Counted from the stretch's first letter, positions 36,710-46,754 are shown. The stretch is 64,000 nt of DNA from Janthinobacterium lividum (GCF_011601275.1 NZ_JAAOLY010000016.1:1-64000); one strand, 5' to 3'. Translations and numbers: made by a program. The notes: a model not told the origin generated them from the letters alone.

Positions 36710-39376
36710 TTACGGCGCGCGCAGCCCGATATACAGGTTGACGACGCCAGGCTCTTCCGACGGCGTGACTTCGCCGCCAAAGCTTTTCACGAGCCGCTGC
36801 ATGCCCTTGTTGCGCGCCATCGCCTCGCCCACCAGCGCTTCCGTCCCCCGGCTGCGGAAATAGTCGACGAGCTTCTCGAACAGGATGTGGCCCAGGCCCT
36901 TGCCCTTCAGGGCCGAGCGCACGGCGATGGCGAAATCGGCGTGGATATTGTCCGGGTCGGCCACGGCGCGCACCACGCCCAGGGTTTCCGGCTTGCCGTC
37001 CGGCCCCGTGTGCGTGGCGATGAAGGCCATGGCGCGGTCGTAGTCGATCTGCGTCAGGCGCGCCAGCTGCGATACGGGCAGCTCGCGCATGGAGGTGAAA
37101 AAGCGCAGGCGCACGTCGTCCGGGTCCAGCGCGTGGAACAGCTCCATGTGCTGTGGTGCGTCCTCGGGACGGATGGGACGCAGCAGGATGGCTTGGTCCA
37201 TCCACGTCACCTGCTCTTCCAGCTCCTGCGGATACGGGCGGATGGCCAGGCGGTCGCGCTGCTGGCCCGGCTGCAAACGGATGCGCGCGTCGAGGGCGAT
37301 CACGCCGTCCGCGTCGGCCACCAGCGGGTTGATGTCGAGTTCGGCCAGCTCGCCGATGTCGGCCACCAGTTCAGCCACCTGGATCAGCGTATAGCAAATG
37401 GCGTCGATATCGGCCGGCGGCTGGTTGCGGTAGCCGGCCAGCAGTTTCGACACGCGCGTGCGCGCCAGCATGTCGCGCGCCAGCACCATGTTCAGCGGCG
37501 GCAGGCCGATGGCGTGATCGGCCGTCACTTCCACGGCGATGCCGCCCTGCCCCACGAGGATCACGGGGCCGAAGGCGGCGTCCGTGGTCACGCCGACGAT
37601 CAATTCATGCGATTGCGGCCGGCGCGCCATCTGCTGCACCGTGAAGCCGTCGATCAGGGCGTCGGGGCGCATGCGGCGCACGCGCTTGAGCATGGCGGCG
37701 GCGGCCGTGCGCAGGATGTCGGGCGTGTCGAGGTCCAGCGCCACGCCGCCCACGTCGGATTTATGGGCGATGTCGGGCGAATGGATTTTCAGCGCGACGG
37801 GATAGCCGATATCCGCCGCCACGGCCAGCGCCTCTTCCACGTCGGCCGCCATGCGCGTGGTGGCGACGGGGATGCCGTAGGCGGCCAAAATCTCTTTCGA
37901 ACGGCATTCGCCGAGCACCGTCTGGCCGGCCGCCAGCGCGGCGGCGACGATTTCGCGCACCCGCGCGCGGCGCGGCGTGGCCGACATGGGCAGCTGCGCC
38001 GGCACCTGCATCAGGGTTTCCTGGTTGCGCCGGTACTGCACGATCTGCATGAAGCCATGCACGGCCTTTTCCGGCGTGTCGTAGGTGGGAATGCCGGCAC
38101 GGTTGAAGACCTGGCGCGCGGGAGCCACCGTGGTGCCGCCCAGCAGGCACGACAGCACCGTGCGCGAGGTGGCCTTGATCAGCGGCGTGACGGCTTCGGC
38201 GATGTCGATCGACGAGACCATGGCCGTGGGCGCGTGCAGCAGCAGCAAGGCGTCCGCCTGCGGCTCGTCGAGCAGCGGCTTGATGGCGTCGGCATAGCGC
38301 TGCACGGCCGCGTCGCCGGGCAAGCCCACGGGGTTGTCGTGCGACCAGCCCCGTGGCAGCGCCTTTTCCAGCGCGATCACGGTATCGGGCGACAGCTCGG
38401 CCAGCTTGCCGCCGCTGCCCACCAGCGCGTCGGTGGCCATCACGCCCAGGCCGCCGCCGTTGCACAGGATCGCCAGGCGCTCGCCGCGCTGCGAACGGAT
38501 ATGCGTCAAGGTTTCCACGGCGTCGAAGAGTTCTTCGGCCGAATACACGCGCAGCATGCCGGCGCGGCGGATGGCCGCGTCGTAGACGGCGTCGGAACCG
38601 GCCAGCGCGCCCGTATGCCAGGCCGCCATGGCCGCGCCTTCCGCCTCGCGCCCCGCTTTCAAAACGATGACGGGTTTGCTGCGCGCGGCCGCCCGCGCCG
38701 CCGACATGAATTTGCGCGCCGCCTGGATGTCTTCCATGTACAGCAGGATGGCGGCCGTATCGATGTCGCCGGCCAGGTAGTCGAGCAGATCGCCGAAATC
38801 GATGTCGTAGCTGGCGCCGAGCGAAATGAACTTGGAAAAACCCACGCCGTGCGCATTGGCCCAATCGAGCACGCCCGACACCAGCGCGCCCGATTGCGAC
38901 ACGAAGGCGATCTTGCCGCTCGTCGCGCCGACATGGGCGAAGCTGGCGTTCAAGCCCAGCTTCGGCACCAGCAGCCCCATGCTGTTCGGCCCCAGGATAC
39001 GCAGCAAATGCGGCTTGGCCGCCTTCAGCATGGCCAGGCGCAGCGACTGCTCGCGCACGGGATCGAGGCCCGACGTCATGACGATGGCCGCGCGCGTGCC
39101 CAGCGCGCCCAGGTCGCGGATCAGGGCCGTGATGGTGGCGGGCGGCGTGCAGATGATGGCCAGGTCCGGCGCCTTGGGCAAGTGCGCCAGCTTGCGGTAG
39201 CATTTCAGGCCCATCAGCTCGTCGTACTTGGGATTGACGGGCCAAATCTCGCCTTGGTAGCCGCCACCCAGCAGGTTGTACAGGGCGATGGCGCCCAGCT
39301 TGCGCTCGCGCGCCGTGGCGCCGATCAGGGCCACCGAGGCCGGCTTGAACAGCTTGTCGAGATTACGGATACTCAT
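36710..39376 (-). CDS. Pat/PatZ-like protein acetyltransferase (NDP-forming acyl-CoA synthetase domain plus GNAT)
   Basis: 888 residues, the length of E. coli PatZ (886). Order: CoA-binding Rossmann domain (MSIRNLDKLFKPASVALIGAT), succinyl-CoA synthetase-like domains, an ATP-grasp domain (about 480-700) and a C-terminal GNAT acetyltransferase (about 725-888, LGHILFEKLVDYFRSRGTEALVGE). Such enzymes acetylate acetyl-CoA synthetase and other proteins on lysine. The segment AAWHTGALAGS keeps a histidine where true ADP-forming synthetases carry the phospho-histidine, so residual synthetase activity is possible. It stands alone. Confidence 0.9.
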   Translation of the reverse strand: MSIRNLDKLFKPASVALIGATARERKLGAIALYNLLGGGYQGEIWPVNPKYDELMGLKCYRKLAHLPKAPDLAIICTPPATITALIRDLGALGTRAAIVMTSGLDPVREQSLRLAMLKAAKPHLLRILGPNSMGLLVPKLGLNASFAHVGATSGKIAFVSQSGALVSGVLDWANAHGVGFSKFISLGASYDIDFGDLLDYLAGDIDTAAILLYMEDIQAARKFMSAARAAARSKPVIVLKAGREAEGAAMAAWHTGALAGSDAVYDAAIRRAGMLRVYSAEELFDAVETLTHIRSQRGERLAILCNGGGLGVMATDALVGSGGKLAELSPDTVIALEKALPRGWSHDNPVGLPGDAAVQRYADAIKPLLDEPQADALLLLHAPTAMVSSIDIAEAVTPLIKATSRTVLSCLLGGTTVAPARQVFNRAGIPTYDTPEKAVHGFMQIVQYRRNQETLMQVPAQLPMSATPRRARVREIVAAALAAGQTVLGECRSKEILAAYGIPVATTRMAADVEEALAVAADIGYPVALKIHSPDIAHKSDVGGVALDLDTPDILRTAAAAMLKRVRRMRPDALIDGFTVQQMARRPQSHELIVGVTTDAAFGPVILVGQGGIAVEVTADHAIGLPPLNMVLARDMLARTRVSKLLAGYRNQPPADIDAICYTLIQVAELVADIGELAELDINPLVADADGVIALDARIRLQPGQQRDRLAIRPYPQELEEQVTWMDQAILLRPIRPEDAPQHMELFHALDPDDVRLRFFTSMRELPVSQLARLTQIDYDRAMAFIATHTGPDGKPETLGVVRAVADPDNIHADFAIAVRSALKGKGLGHILFEKLVDYFRSRGTEALVGEAMARNKGMQRLVKSFGGEVTPSEEPGVVNLYIGLRAP

Positions 39377-39475
39377 GTTCTGGCCTCATGGTTTGCCGGA
39401 GCGACTGTGCGCCAGTGTAAAGGATGCGCAGGCAAATAAATTTGACCTTGCGATGTGTTTCGCGAAAAAGCATGC

Positions 39476-40468
39476 TCACCAGCGCGAGCGGTGGCTTTCC
39501 GTGACGCCCGCCAGTTGCGCCACGATGCGCTTGGGAGAGTCCGCGCTGGTGCGCACCCAGCCGCTGAACGTGCCGATGGGCTGGATGTAGCGGCTGGCGG
39601 CGATCCACAGGTTTTTGTCTTCGCGCCGCGCGCCTTCCGGCTTGAAGTGCAGGTCCAGCAGATCGTCGTCCGTCCACACATGCCACGGAGCCAGCGGATT
39701 GTCGGGATTGAAGTCGAAATGCGCGCGGCCCAGCGCATACAGCTGGCCATCGAGCCACAGCGCGTTTTCATGCGCGCCGAAATAGCCGGCCTGCAGATTG
39801 AAACCCAGGTCCAGGCTATGCGCCGAAGCCCAGCGCCATTCCGTCTCGCGCGCCAGCAGCCCGTTCGAATAATCGAAGCTGGCCACGCCGTCGTCCAAGC
39901 TGTAGCCAACGGCGCCGCAGCGCACGGTGCCCCACAAGGGCAAGCCGCCCGACTTTTGCGTCGCATGCACGCTGCCGCCCTCGCCCACGGGGCCGATGGC
40001 CAGCAAGGTAGGCGCCACAGGCGGCCCCCATTCCGCATCGATGCCGAAATGGCCGCAATCGAGCCGCAAACGGTAGCGCTGCTGCGGCTGCGTTTCGATG
40101 CTGATTGTCTGCGACAAAAACCGGAAACGGCTGCTGGCGCCCGCATGCGGCGCAACCGACGCGCACAAGCCGAGGATGCCATCCTGCGAAAAGGTCGCCA
40201 CGATCTTGCCCTTGTGGCGGTCGAAGGCATACGCGAACGCCGTACTGGTCCAGCCCAGGTCGACGATGGCCACGCCGCAAAATACGGCCGGTGTCGACAG
40301 GGCCACGTAATGCCAGCGCTTGTGGTGGAACAAGCGCCAGAGACCGCCGCGTGCGTGCGGCGGCGCCAGCGCGGCCCAGTCGAAAGCGTCCAGCTGGCCC
40401 GTGTAGCGGCCAAAACATGGCTGGCCGTCGGCGTCGAGCAGCGCGGGCGGAGCCGGCGGCAGCATCAT
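39476..40468 (-). CDS. DUF2804 family protein
   Basis: 330 residues. The pattern LLDADGQPCFGRYTGQLDAFDW at the start, HKRWHYVALSTPAVFCGVAIVDLGW, and the DDLLDLHFKPEGARRED region match the DUF2804 family, whose role is unknown. No signal peptide or membrane segment is seen. Its ATG (40468) overlaps the stop of the YcaQ-like gene (ATGA), so expression is coupled to a DNA glycosylase, an association worth noting for this uncharacterised family. Confidence 0.8.
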   Translation of the reverse strand: MMLPPAPPALLDADGQPCFGRYTGQLDAFDWAALAPPHARGGLWRLFHHKRWHYVALSTPAVFCGVAIVDLGWTSTAFAYAFDRHKGKIVATFSQDGILGLCASVAPHAGASSRFRFLSQTISIETQPQQRYRLRLDCGHFGIDAEWGPPVAPTLLAIGPVGEGGSVHATQKSGGLPLWGTVRCGAVGYSLDDGVASFDYSNGLLARETEWRWASAHSLDLGFNLQAGYFGAHENALWLDGQLYALGRAHFDFNPDNPLAPWHVWTDDDLLDLHFKPEGARREDKNLWIAASRYIQPIGTFSGWVRTSADSPKRIVAQLAGVTESHRSRW

Positions 40469-41742
40469 GCGGCCTTCCTTGCGGGGGCGCCGCCGTCGTG
40501 CAGCGCCTCGGCCAGCAGCGCGCCAAAAGCGGCCGGCTGCGCCTGGGCTATCTCGACCTGCGGACACGCATGCCACAGCGCCAGGCGCTGCACGGCGCCG
40601 GCCACGTCCTGCACCAGGCGGGGACTGACGCGCACGCCGTCTTCCAGCGCCAGCGACTTGATTTCGAAGCGCCCCTGCGCGCGGTGCGCCTTGGCGTCCA
40701 GCCGTCCCACGAGCGCGCCGCGGCGCAAGATCGGCAAGGTGAAGTAGCCATAGCGGCGTTTTTCTGCGGGCGTGTAGCATTCGAGCCGGTAGTCGAAGCC
40801 GAACAGTTCCAGCGCGCGGCGCCGGTCCCAGACGACGGGGTCGAACGGAGATAAAATCGTCGTCAGGGTGGGCGCCAGCTTGCCGGCGGCCGCGTCGCGC
40901 AGCAACTCCGCGTGCTCGGCATGCACGTACACGGCGTCAATCCAGCCGTCGACCGTACAGCGCAGCAGCGCGCCCTCGTCCACCAGCGCCTGCAGATCGT
41001 GCGCCAGGCTGGCGCGTGGCTGTTTCGTGCGGAAGTAGTCGCTGATCCAGCTGGCCCGCGCCAGGCCCAGCGCCTTCACGCTGGCCAGCAGCAGGCGCCG
41101 GCGCACCTGTTCTTCGGTCGGCAGCAAGCCGTCGTGCCAGCCCGGCAAAACACGTTCGGCCAGGTCGTAATAACGCTGGAACTGATGGCGTTTGGCGATC
41201 ATCAGCACGCCCGACGTGAACAGCACTTCGAGCGAGCGCTTTTCCGGCTTCCAGCTCCACCAGCCGCCCGCCTTGCCATCCGTGCGTTCAAAGTCGGCCG
41301 AGCGCGCGGCGCCGTTGGCGCGGATATGTTCGAGCACCGAAGCGACGGCCTCGCCCTGCTCGGCCATCCACTTGACGGAATACTTCCAGCCCATGGCGGC
41401 CGGGTCCAGCATGCGGTGGCGGTACAAGCCATAGTCTTCGATGGGCACAAAGCACGCTTCATGCGCCCAGTATTCGAACAGCGCGCCCTCGGCCAGCAAT
41501 TGCTCGAGCCACGGCTGCGGATAGTCGCCCAGCCGGCTCCACAGCACAAGATACGGGCTGCGCGCGACCACGTGGATGGTGTCGATCTGCAGCACACCCA
41601 TCTGGCGGATGGCGGACAGCACGTCGGCCTTGACGGCCTTTTTACGCCGCGCCTGCAGCAAGCCCTGCGCGGCCAGGTGCAAGGCGCGCGCGGCGGCCAG
41701 GGAGAGCGGCGCGGGTATCGGTGCGGCGGGTGAAATCGGCAA
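40465..41742 (-). CDS. ycaQ: YcaQ/AlkX-type DNA glycosylase (HTH_42, crosslink-unhooking family)
   Basis: 425 residues of the winged-helix HTH_42 family. The catalytic motif is Q52-I53-D54 (VLQIDTIHVV), the Q-phi-D form of the YcaQ/AlkX branch; the AlkZ branch has Q-phi-Q. Further motifs are SRLGDY, EYWAHEACFVPIEDY, LSPFDPVVWDRRR and YFTLPIL. E. coli YcaQ unhooks DNA interstrand crosslinks by base excision. It is the first gene of a pair with DUF2804. Confidence 0.88.
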   Translation of the reverse strand: MPISPAAPIPAPLSLAAARALHLAAQGLLQARRKKAVKADVLSAIRQMGVLQIDTIHVVARSPYLVLWSRLGDYPQPWLEQLLAEGALFEYWAHEACFVPIEDYGLYRHRMLDPAAMGWKYSVKWMAEQGEAVASVLEHIRANGAARSADFERTDGKAGGWWSWKPEKRSLEVLFTSGVLMIAKRHQFQRYYDLAERVLPGWHDGLLPTEEQVRRRLLLASVKALGLARASWISDYFRTKQPRASLAHDLQALVDEGALLRCTVDGWIDAVYVHAEHAELLRDAAAGKLAPTLTTILSPFDPVVWDRRRALELFGFDYRLECYTPAEKRRYGYFTLPILRRGALVGRLDAKAHRAQGRFEIKSLALEDGVRVSPRLVQDVAGAVQRLALWHACPQVEIAQAQPAAFGALLAEALHDGGAPARKAA

Positions 41743-41935
41743 GGTCAGTTCTTCCTCAAAAAGGGGCTCGCGTCGTCGGCAGGCATTTCAGGAAGATACC
41801 GCATTCCCGTCGCGCGCCACGCATTTTTTCCTGAATTTTATTCATGCTATCGCACATTTTCACTCACCTTGCGCACCAGCACAGTGCAAAAAACCCGGGT
41901 GACATGCACAGTGGATGACAAGCGCACGAGATCTC

Positions 41936-41988
41936 TTGACATGCCTCATGCGCTTCTATAACTTAATGAAATATTGCCATGAGGCAAT
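41936..41988 (+). promoter_or_regulatory. promoter and inverted repeat upstream of the di-heme lipoprotein gene
   Basis: TTGACA (41936-41941) and TATAAC (41957-41962) are spaced 15 bp, a little short. Directly downstream, at about +5 to +20, lies a perfect inverted repeat ATTGCC-ATGA-GGCAAT (41973-41988), a good place for a repressor. The rest of 41743-42142 shows nothing I recognise. The gene itself starts at 42143, so the leader would be about 170 bases long. Confidence 0.5.
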
Positions 41989-42142
41989 TAAAATCACTCC
42001 CCATCTTTGTCCGCCATGCTCCTCCTTGCCGTCCCCTGGCCGCAAGGCGCCGCCGTGACGCTGCAGCATGCGCAACACATCGGCGGGGATGCCGAGGTAG
42101 CCGGCACAATCTTGCATCATCAATAAAAACAAGGAAGATAGC

Positions 42143-45100
42143 ATGCACATATCCCTGCTTCGGCCCCGGCGGCACCAGGCCGGCCTTATCCACTTTTCCA
42201 GGCGGCGCTTGCCGCTGGCCGTGGCCCTGCTGCTGGCGGCATGCGGCGGCGGTAGCGGTGGCGGCGACAATCCGGCCACGCCCGCCATGGCGCAGCGCCT
42301 GCTGGCGCAGGCATCGGCGGAAACAGCGCTGACGCCCATCTCCGCCACGGCCAGCTCGGCGGAACGGGGCGACCTGTCGGCCAGCGCCGCGATTGACCGC
42401 AACGACGGCACGCGCTGGGGCAGCGCCTTCTCCGACAATGAATACCTGACGCTCGATTTCGGCAGCACGCAGCGCATCACGCGCGTGCATATCGCCTGGG
42501 AAAACGCGCACGCCAGCGCCTACCTGCTGCAGGTATCGGACGACAATACGCACTGGACCACCGTCCAGAACGTCAGCGACAGCAAGGGCGGCGTCGAGGA
42601 CATCACGGGGTTGACGGCGCAGGGCCGCTACCTGCGCCTGCAGGGCGTCAAGCGCGCGGGTCAGTATGGTTACTCCATCTTTGAAATCCAGGCATTTTCG
42701 GGTACACCCGTACTGCCGCCCGTGACGCCGCCCGTCACCGAACCGCTCCCGGTCACCATCGATCCGGGCCAGCCCGGCGTGACCATTTCGCCCGTGGCCG
42801 CCACTTCCTCGCCCGTGGAGAACAACGGCATGTCGGCCGCCATGGCGATCGATGGCAAGACGGGCACGCGCTGGGCCAGCAAGTTCGAGGACGGCGCCTG
42901 GATCCAGTTCGACTTCGGCGTCAAAACGCCCGTCGGCTACATGAAACTGCTGTGGGAAAACGCGTACGGCATGCAGTACGCGCTGCAAGTATCCGACGAC
43001 GGACAAAACTGGTCGCAAATCCGCTACGTGAGCAATGGCCGCGGCGGCACGGAGGAATTCTTCAACCTGGGCATCCATGCCCGCTACATCCGCCTGCAGG
43101 GCGTGGCGCGCGCCACGCAGTATGGCTACTCGCTGCTGGAAGTGAGCTTCAAGACGCCCGGCAGCGACAACAGCCTGCCGTCGACCGCGACGTCGGCGCT
43201 GAAATTTCCCGCCAACGGCGCGGGCATGGCGCCGCTGCCAGCCGCCGCGCAGCCGCTGGAAAGCCTGCAATTCACCCTGGCCGACGGCACCCTGGTGACG
43301 CGCTTCGGCGCGCGCGGCCTGGCGCGCCACGGCCGCGAGCGGGGCGAGGAATGGAATGACATCGGCTACGGCCCGAATGAAACGGTCGATCCCGTCACAG
43401 GCATGCCGCAAGACAAGGGGCCGGGCAACTACCTGACTTTCGTGCCGCAGTACTTCAAGAACCGCACCTGGGGCGTGGAAATCATCGACAACAGCCGTGT
43501 ACGCGGCGTGGTGAAACCCACCCTGATCGTCAACCAGTACACCACCGTCGATTTCCTGTCCGGCGGCGTGGCCTTCTTCCGCGGCTTCGACCGCCCTGGC
43601 GTGACGGGCTACGGCTGGATGTCGCCCGGCGAGCTGGTGGACCGCAACGTCCCCGTCTGCAAGCCGACGGCCTACCCGGCCAACGACCGCCTGACGAACG
43701 CCAACGGCATCAATGGCGCCTGCACCTTGCTGATCAAGGAGTACCCGGGCCATGGCGGACTCGATGCCAACGGCATGCCGAATGGCACCGACGTCAAGGC
43801 GCGCGCCCTGACGGCGGGCGACATCATCGAAGTGTCGCCATCGATGTTCTCGACCACCGCCTCGATGGCCTCGAAAGGTGATGACGGCGGCATCCGCTAC
43901 TACTCCTACGAATGGACGTACGTGGTGGGCGCGGGACTGCGGCCGTGGTACGGCGTGCAACCGCGCCTCAATGGCGTGCCGCTGCCGGAAGAAACGCTGT
44001 CCGGCGGCCTCGGCTCCGTGTCGTATAACTACTCGGACAACGCCCTGTTCATGTTCCAGCAGCCGCACAACAATATCGGCATGCAGAACATGCAGCGCTT
44101 CGTCGAGGGCCGCCGCCTGGTGCACACCAACTTCACCACGGGTGACCACAACGAAGGCGGCAACGACCGCTACGCACCCGCCGTAGGCCTGCAGGGACAG
44201 CGCTACGGGCAGTCGGCCTGCATCGCCTGCCACGTCAACAATGGCCGCAGCCCCGCGCCCGTGGCGCTGAACCAGCGCCTCGACACGATGGCCGTGCGCG
44301 TCGCCAGCCTGAATGCGGCGGGCCAGCAGGTGCCGCACCCGCAATACGGCACGGCGATCCAGATGAATGCCGTGTCGCCTTCTGGCGTGCCGCAGAACTG
44401 GGGCAACAGCGTCAGCGTGGCCGGTTTCACGGCACGCAAGACCACCCTGGCCGATGGCACGCAGGTCGAACTGCGCAAACCGACGCTGGCCTTCGAAGGC
44501 CCCGTGCCGCAAGTCGTCTCGCTGCGCGCGGCGCCGCCGATGATCGGCACGGGCTTGCTCGAAGCCGTGCCGGAAGCCGACATCCTGGCGCGCGCCCGCA
44601 GCACGCCGGATGCCGACGGCGTCAAGGGCCTGCCCAACTATGTGTATGAACCGGAGGCGGGCGCCGTGCGCCTGGGCCGCTTCGGCTGGAAGGCCGCGAA
44701 AGCCACCCTGCGCCACCAGGCCGCCGACGCGCTGCTGCTGGACATGGCCGTCACCTCGCCCGTGTACCGCAACCGCGCCTGCATGGCCGGACCGGTGGCT
44801 TGCGCGGCGGGAGGCGCCCAGCCGGGCATCTCGGAAGCGGACCTGCAGTCGATCACGCAATACCTGGCCCTGGTGGCTGTGCCGGCCCAGCGCAGCATCG
44901 CCAGCGGTTTCCCGAAAGGCGTGGCGCCGATCGAGGAACTCAAGGTCGACCCGCAGCAGGTGGCGGCCGGCTCGAAACTGTTCCAGGGCATGCGCTGCGC
45001 CGCCTGCCACACGGTGGAGATGAAGACGGGTGCGGGACATCTGTTTGCGGAACTGCGCAACCAGACCATCCGTCCCTACACCGATTTGCTGCTGCACGAC

Positions 45101-45367
45101 ATGGGCCCCGAACTGGCCGACACCTTCACGGAAGGCCAGGCGCAAGGCAGCATGTGGCGCACGGCGCCCCTGTGGGGCATCGGCTACACGGAAAAAGTCA
45201 TGGGCAATGGCGGCGGCAAGGCGGGCTACCTGCATGACGGCCGCGCGCGCAGTCTGACGGAAGCGATCCTGTGGCACGGCGGAGAAGGGACCAAAGCGCG
45301 CCAGCGTTTCGAGAACCTATCGAAGACGGACCGCGACGCGCTGCTGGCTTTCCTCAAGTCGCTGTAA
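42143..45367 (+). CDS. surface/periplasmic lipoprotein with two discoidin domains and a di-heme oxidoreductase domain
   Basis: 1074 residues. A lipoprotein signal with lipobox LAAC (Cys34) is followed by a Gly/Ser linker. Two F5/8 type C (discoidin) domains follow (about 60-190 and 205-345), then a large domain of the DHOR/thiol-oxidoreductase type with two c-type heme sites, CIACH (693-697) and CAACH (952-956). The heme part resembles bacterial di-heme peroxidases; the discoidin parts could bind sugars or a partner. The ribosome site AAGGAAG is good. The direction of electron flow is not known. Confidence 0.8.
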   Translation: MHISLLRPRRHQAGLIHFSRRRLPLAVALLLAACGGGSGGGDNPATPAMAQRLLAQASAETALTPISATASSAERGDLSASAAIDRNDGTRWGSAFSDNEYLTLDFGSTQRITRVHIAWENAHASAYLLQVSDDNTHWTTVQNVSDSKGGVEDITGLTAQGRYLRLQGVKRAGQYGYSIFEIQAFSGTPVLPPVTPPVTEPLPVTIDPGQPGVTISPVAATSSPVENNGMSAAMAIDGKTGTRWASKFEDGAWIQFDFGVKTPVGYMKLLWENAYGMQYALQVSDDGQNWSQIRYVSNGRGGTEEFFNLGIHARYIRLQGVARATQYGYSLLEVSFKTPGSDNSLPSTATSALKFPANGAGMAPLPAAAQPLESLQFTLADGTLVTRFGARGLARHGRERGEEWNDIGYGPNETVDPVTGMPQDKGPGNYLTFVPQYFKNRTWGVEIIDNSRVRGVVKPTLIVNQYTTVDFLSGGVAFFRGFDRPGVTGYGWMSPGELVDRNVPVCKPTAYPANDRLTNANGINGACTLLIKEYPGHGGLDANGMPNGTDVKARALTAGDIIEVSPSMFSTTASMASKGDDGGIRYYSYEWTYVVGAGLRPWYGVQPRLNGVPLPEETLSGGLGSVSYNYSDNALFMFQQPHNNIGMQNMQRFVEGRRLVHTNFTTGDHNEGGNDRYAPAVGLQGQRYGQSACIACHVNNGRSPAPVALNQRLDTMAVRVASLNAAGQQVPHPQYGTAIQMNAVSPSGVPQNWGNSVSVAGFTARKTTLADGTQVELRKPTLAFEGPVPQVVSLRAAPPMIGTGLLEAVPEADILARARSTPDADGVKGLPNYVYEPEAGAVRLGRFGWKAAKATLRHQAADALLLDMAVTSPVYRNRACMAGPVACAAGGAQPGISEADLQSITQYLALVAVPAQRSIASGFPKGVAPIEELKVDPQQVAAGSKLFQGMRCAACHTVEMKTGAGHLFAELRNQTIRPYTDLLLHDMGPELADTFTEGQAQGSMWRTAPLWGIGYTEKVMGNGGGKAGYLHDGRARSLTEAILWHGGEGTKARQRFENLSKTDRDALLAFLKSL

Positions 45368-45394
45368 GCATGTGAAGCACGGCTGGCGGGGCCG

Positions 45395-46741
45395 TCATGG
45401 AAACACGACGGTCACCGCCAGCCCCCTGCCCTGCAAACCGGCGCCCAGCACGATGTTCGCCCCATGCCGCTCGGCGATGCGGCGCACGATGGACAGTCCC
45501 AGTCCGCTGCCGGGCAGCGCTGTGCTCCCAAGGCGCACGAAGCGTTCGAATACGCGCTCATGCCATTCCTCGGCGATGCCGGGCCCCGTATCGGCCACGC
45601 GCACATAGCTGCGCCCATTCTCCACGCCACAACTGACGACCACAGAGCCCTGCGCCGGCGTGTAGCGCAGCGCATTCTCGACCAGGTTGCGCAGCAGCAT
45701 CTTCAGGCTGTCCGCGTGCAGCGCGCACGGCGCCGGCGCCATGTTCACGCTCAGCGACAGCCGGTACGGCGCGGCCAGCGCCTGCCACTGTGCGGCCTGC
45801 TGCGCCAGCAGGTGCGCCAGGTCGCCCGGTGCCAGCCCTGTCTCCGCCTGCGACTGCGGATCGAGCTGCGCCAGCGCCAGCAACTGGTTGACGAGGCGCG
45901 TGGCGCGCTCCACGCTGGCGCCCAGAGCGGCGATGAATTCCGCGCGTTCGTCCTCGCTGCGGGCCCGCTGCAGCACTTGCAGATTGGTCTTGATGGCGGC
46001 CAGCGGCGTGCGCAGTTCGTGCGCCGCATCGGCAGTGAAGCGCTGCTCGTTGTCGCGGCTTTGCCGCACCCTGCCGAACAGGCGGTTTATTTCCAGCAGC
46101 AGCGGATGCAGCTCGGCGGGCGCGCCCGCGAGCCTGACGTCGGCCAGTTCATCGGGCGTGCGCGCCGACACTTCATCGGCCGATGCCTGCAGCACGCGAA
46201 ACACGCGGTGGATGCTCCACCAGATGGCGATGGTGGCCAGCGCCACCAGCAGCAGGCCGAACAGCGCGATGCGGTAAAAGAAGCCGCGGCTGATGTCGTC
46301 GCGGTGGCTGGTCGGCTCGGCCACCAGCAGCTGCAGGCTGCGCTGCGGGTCCCACAGCGAAAACAGGCGCCAGCGCTGGCCGGCTATGCTGGTCCACGAC
46401 AGGCCGTCCGGCGCGTTGCGCGACAGGGCGATGTCGGACGCCGCATCATTGCGGTACAAGACGCGCTGTTGCGCGTCGCGCACCTTGAACAGCAAATACT
46501 GGTGCGGATTCGGATGGCCGCGCAGGGGCACGTCGATGGGCCCCGTCAAGCCATGTTGGCGCGCATCCTTTTCCACCAGCGACAGCAGCAGATGGCCCGT
46601 CTCGATCAGCGACTGGTCAAACAATTCCTGGCTTTCGCGGCGCGCCTCCACGTACACGATGGCGGCGCTGCCCACCCACAGGGCCAGGGTCAGGCCCAGC
46701 AGCACGGCCAGCAAGGTGCGCCGCAAGGACCAGGTTTTCAC
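45395..46741 (-). CDS. QseC-like sensor histidine kinase
   Basis: 448 residues from a GTG at 46741. Two membrane helices (about 10-32 and 158-177) flank a periplasmic sensor of about 125 residues. HAMP-like linker, HisKA with H241 in AAHELRTPLAAIKTNL, and HATPase (NLVENALRYTP, GSGLGLSIVRR) follow. The family is that of QseC/TctE. Start choice is uncertain (longer frame to 46816). Its regulator partner is encoded 3 kb away on the same strand, on the far side of a TonB receptor gene. Confidence 0.82.
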   Translation of the reverse strand: MKTWSLRRTLLAVLLGLTLALWVGSAAIVYVEARRESQELFDQSLIETGHLLLSLVEKDARQHGLTGPIDVPLRGHPNPHQYLLFKVRDAQQRVLYRNDAASDIALSRNAPDGLSWTSIAGQRWRLFSLWDPQRSLQLLVAEPTSHRDDISRGFFYRIALFGLLLVALATIAIWWSIHRVFRVLQASADEVSARTPDELADVRLAGAPAELHPLLLEINRLFGRVRQSRDNEQRFTADAAHELRTPLAAIKTNLQVLQRARSEDERAEFIAALGASVERATRLVNQLLALAQLDPQSQAETGLAPGDLAHLLAQQAAQWQALAAPYRLSLSVNMAPAPCALHADSLKMLLRNLVENALRYTPAQGSVVVSCGVENGRSYVRVADTGPGIAEEWHERVFERFVRLGSTALPGSGLGLSIVRRIAERHGANIVLGAGLQGRGLAVTVVFP

Positions 46742-46754
46742 GCCGCCGCCAGCC

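Noticed and set aside
36594-37205. N-terminal extension of the hypothetical protein at 35964-36593
   Set aside because: It overlaps the Pat-like gene in another frame and has antisense-type composition; a good ribosome site lies at the shorter start.
36668-39439. 923-codon open frame antisense to the Pat-like gene
   Set aside because: Shadow with His/Arg/Gln-rich composition; the minus-strand product carries clear domains.
41979-42332. 117-codon frame starting inside the inverted repeat before the lipoprotein gene
   Set aside because: Arg/Cys-rich, no ribosome site, overlaps the true gene in another frame.
41963-45277. 1104-codon open frame antisense to the di-heme lipoprotein
   Set aside because: Shadow; the plus strand carries the lipobox, discoidin and CxxCH motifs.
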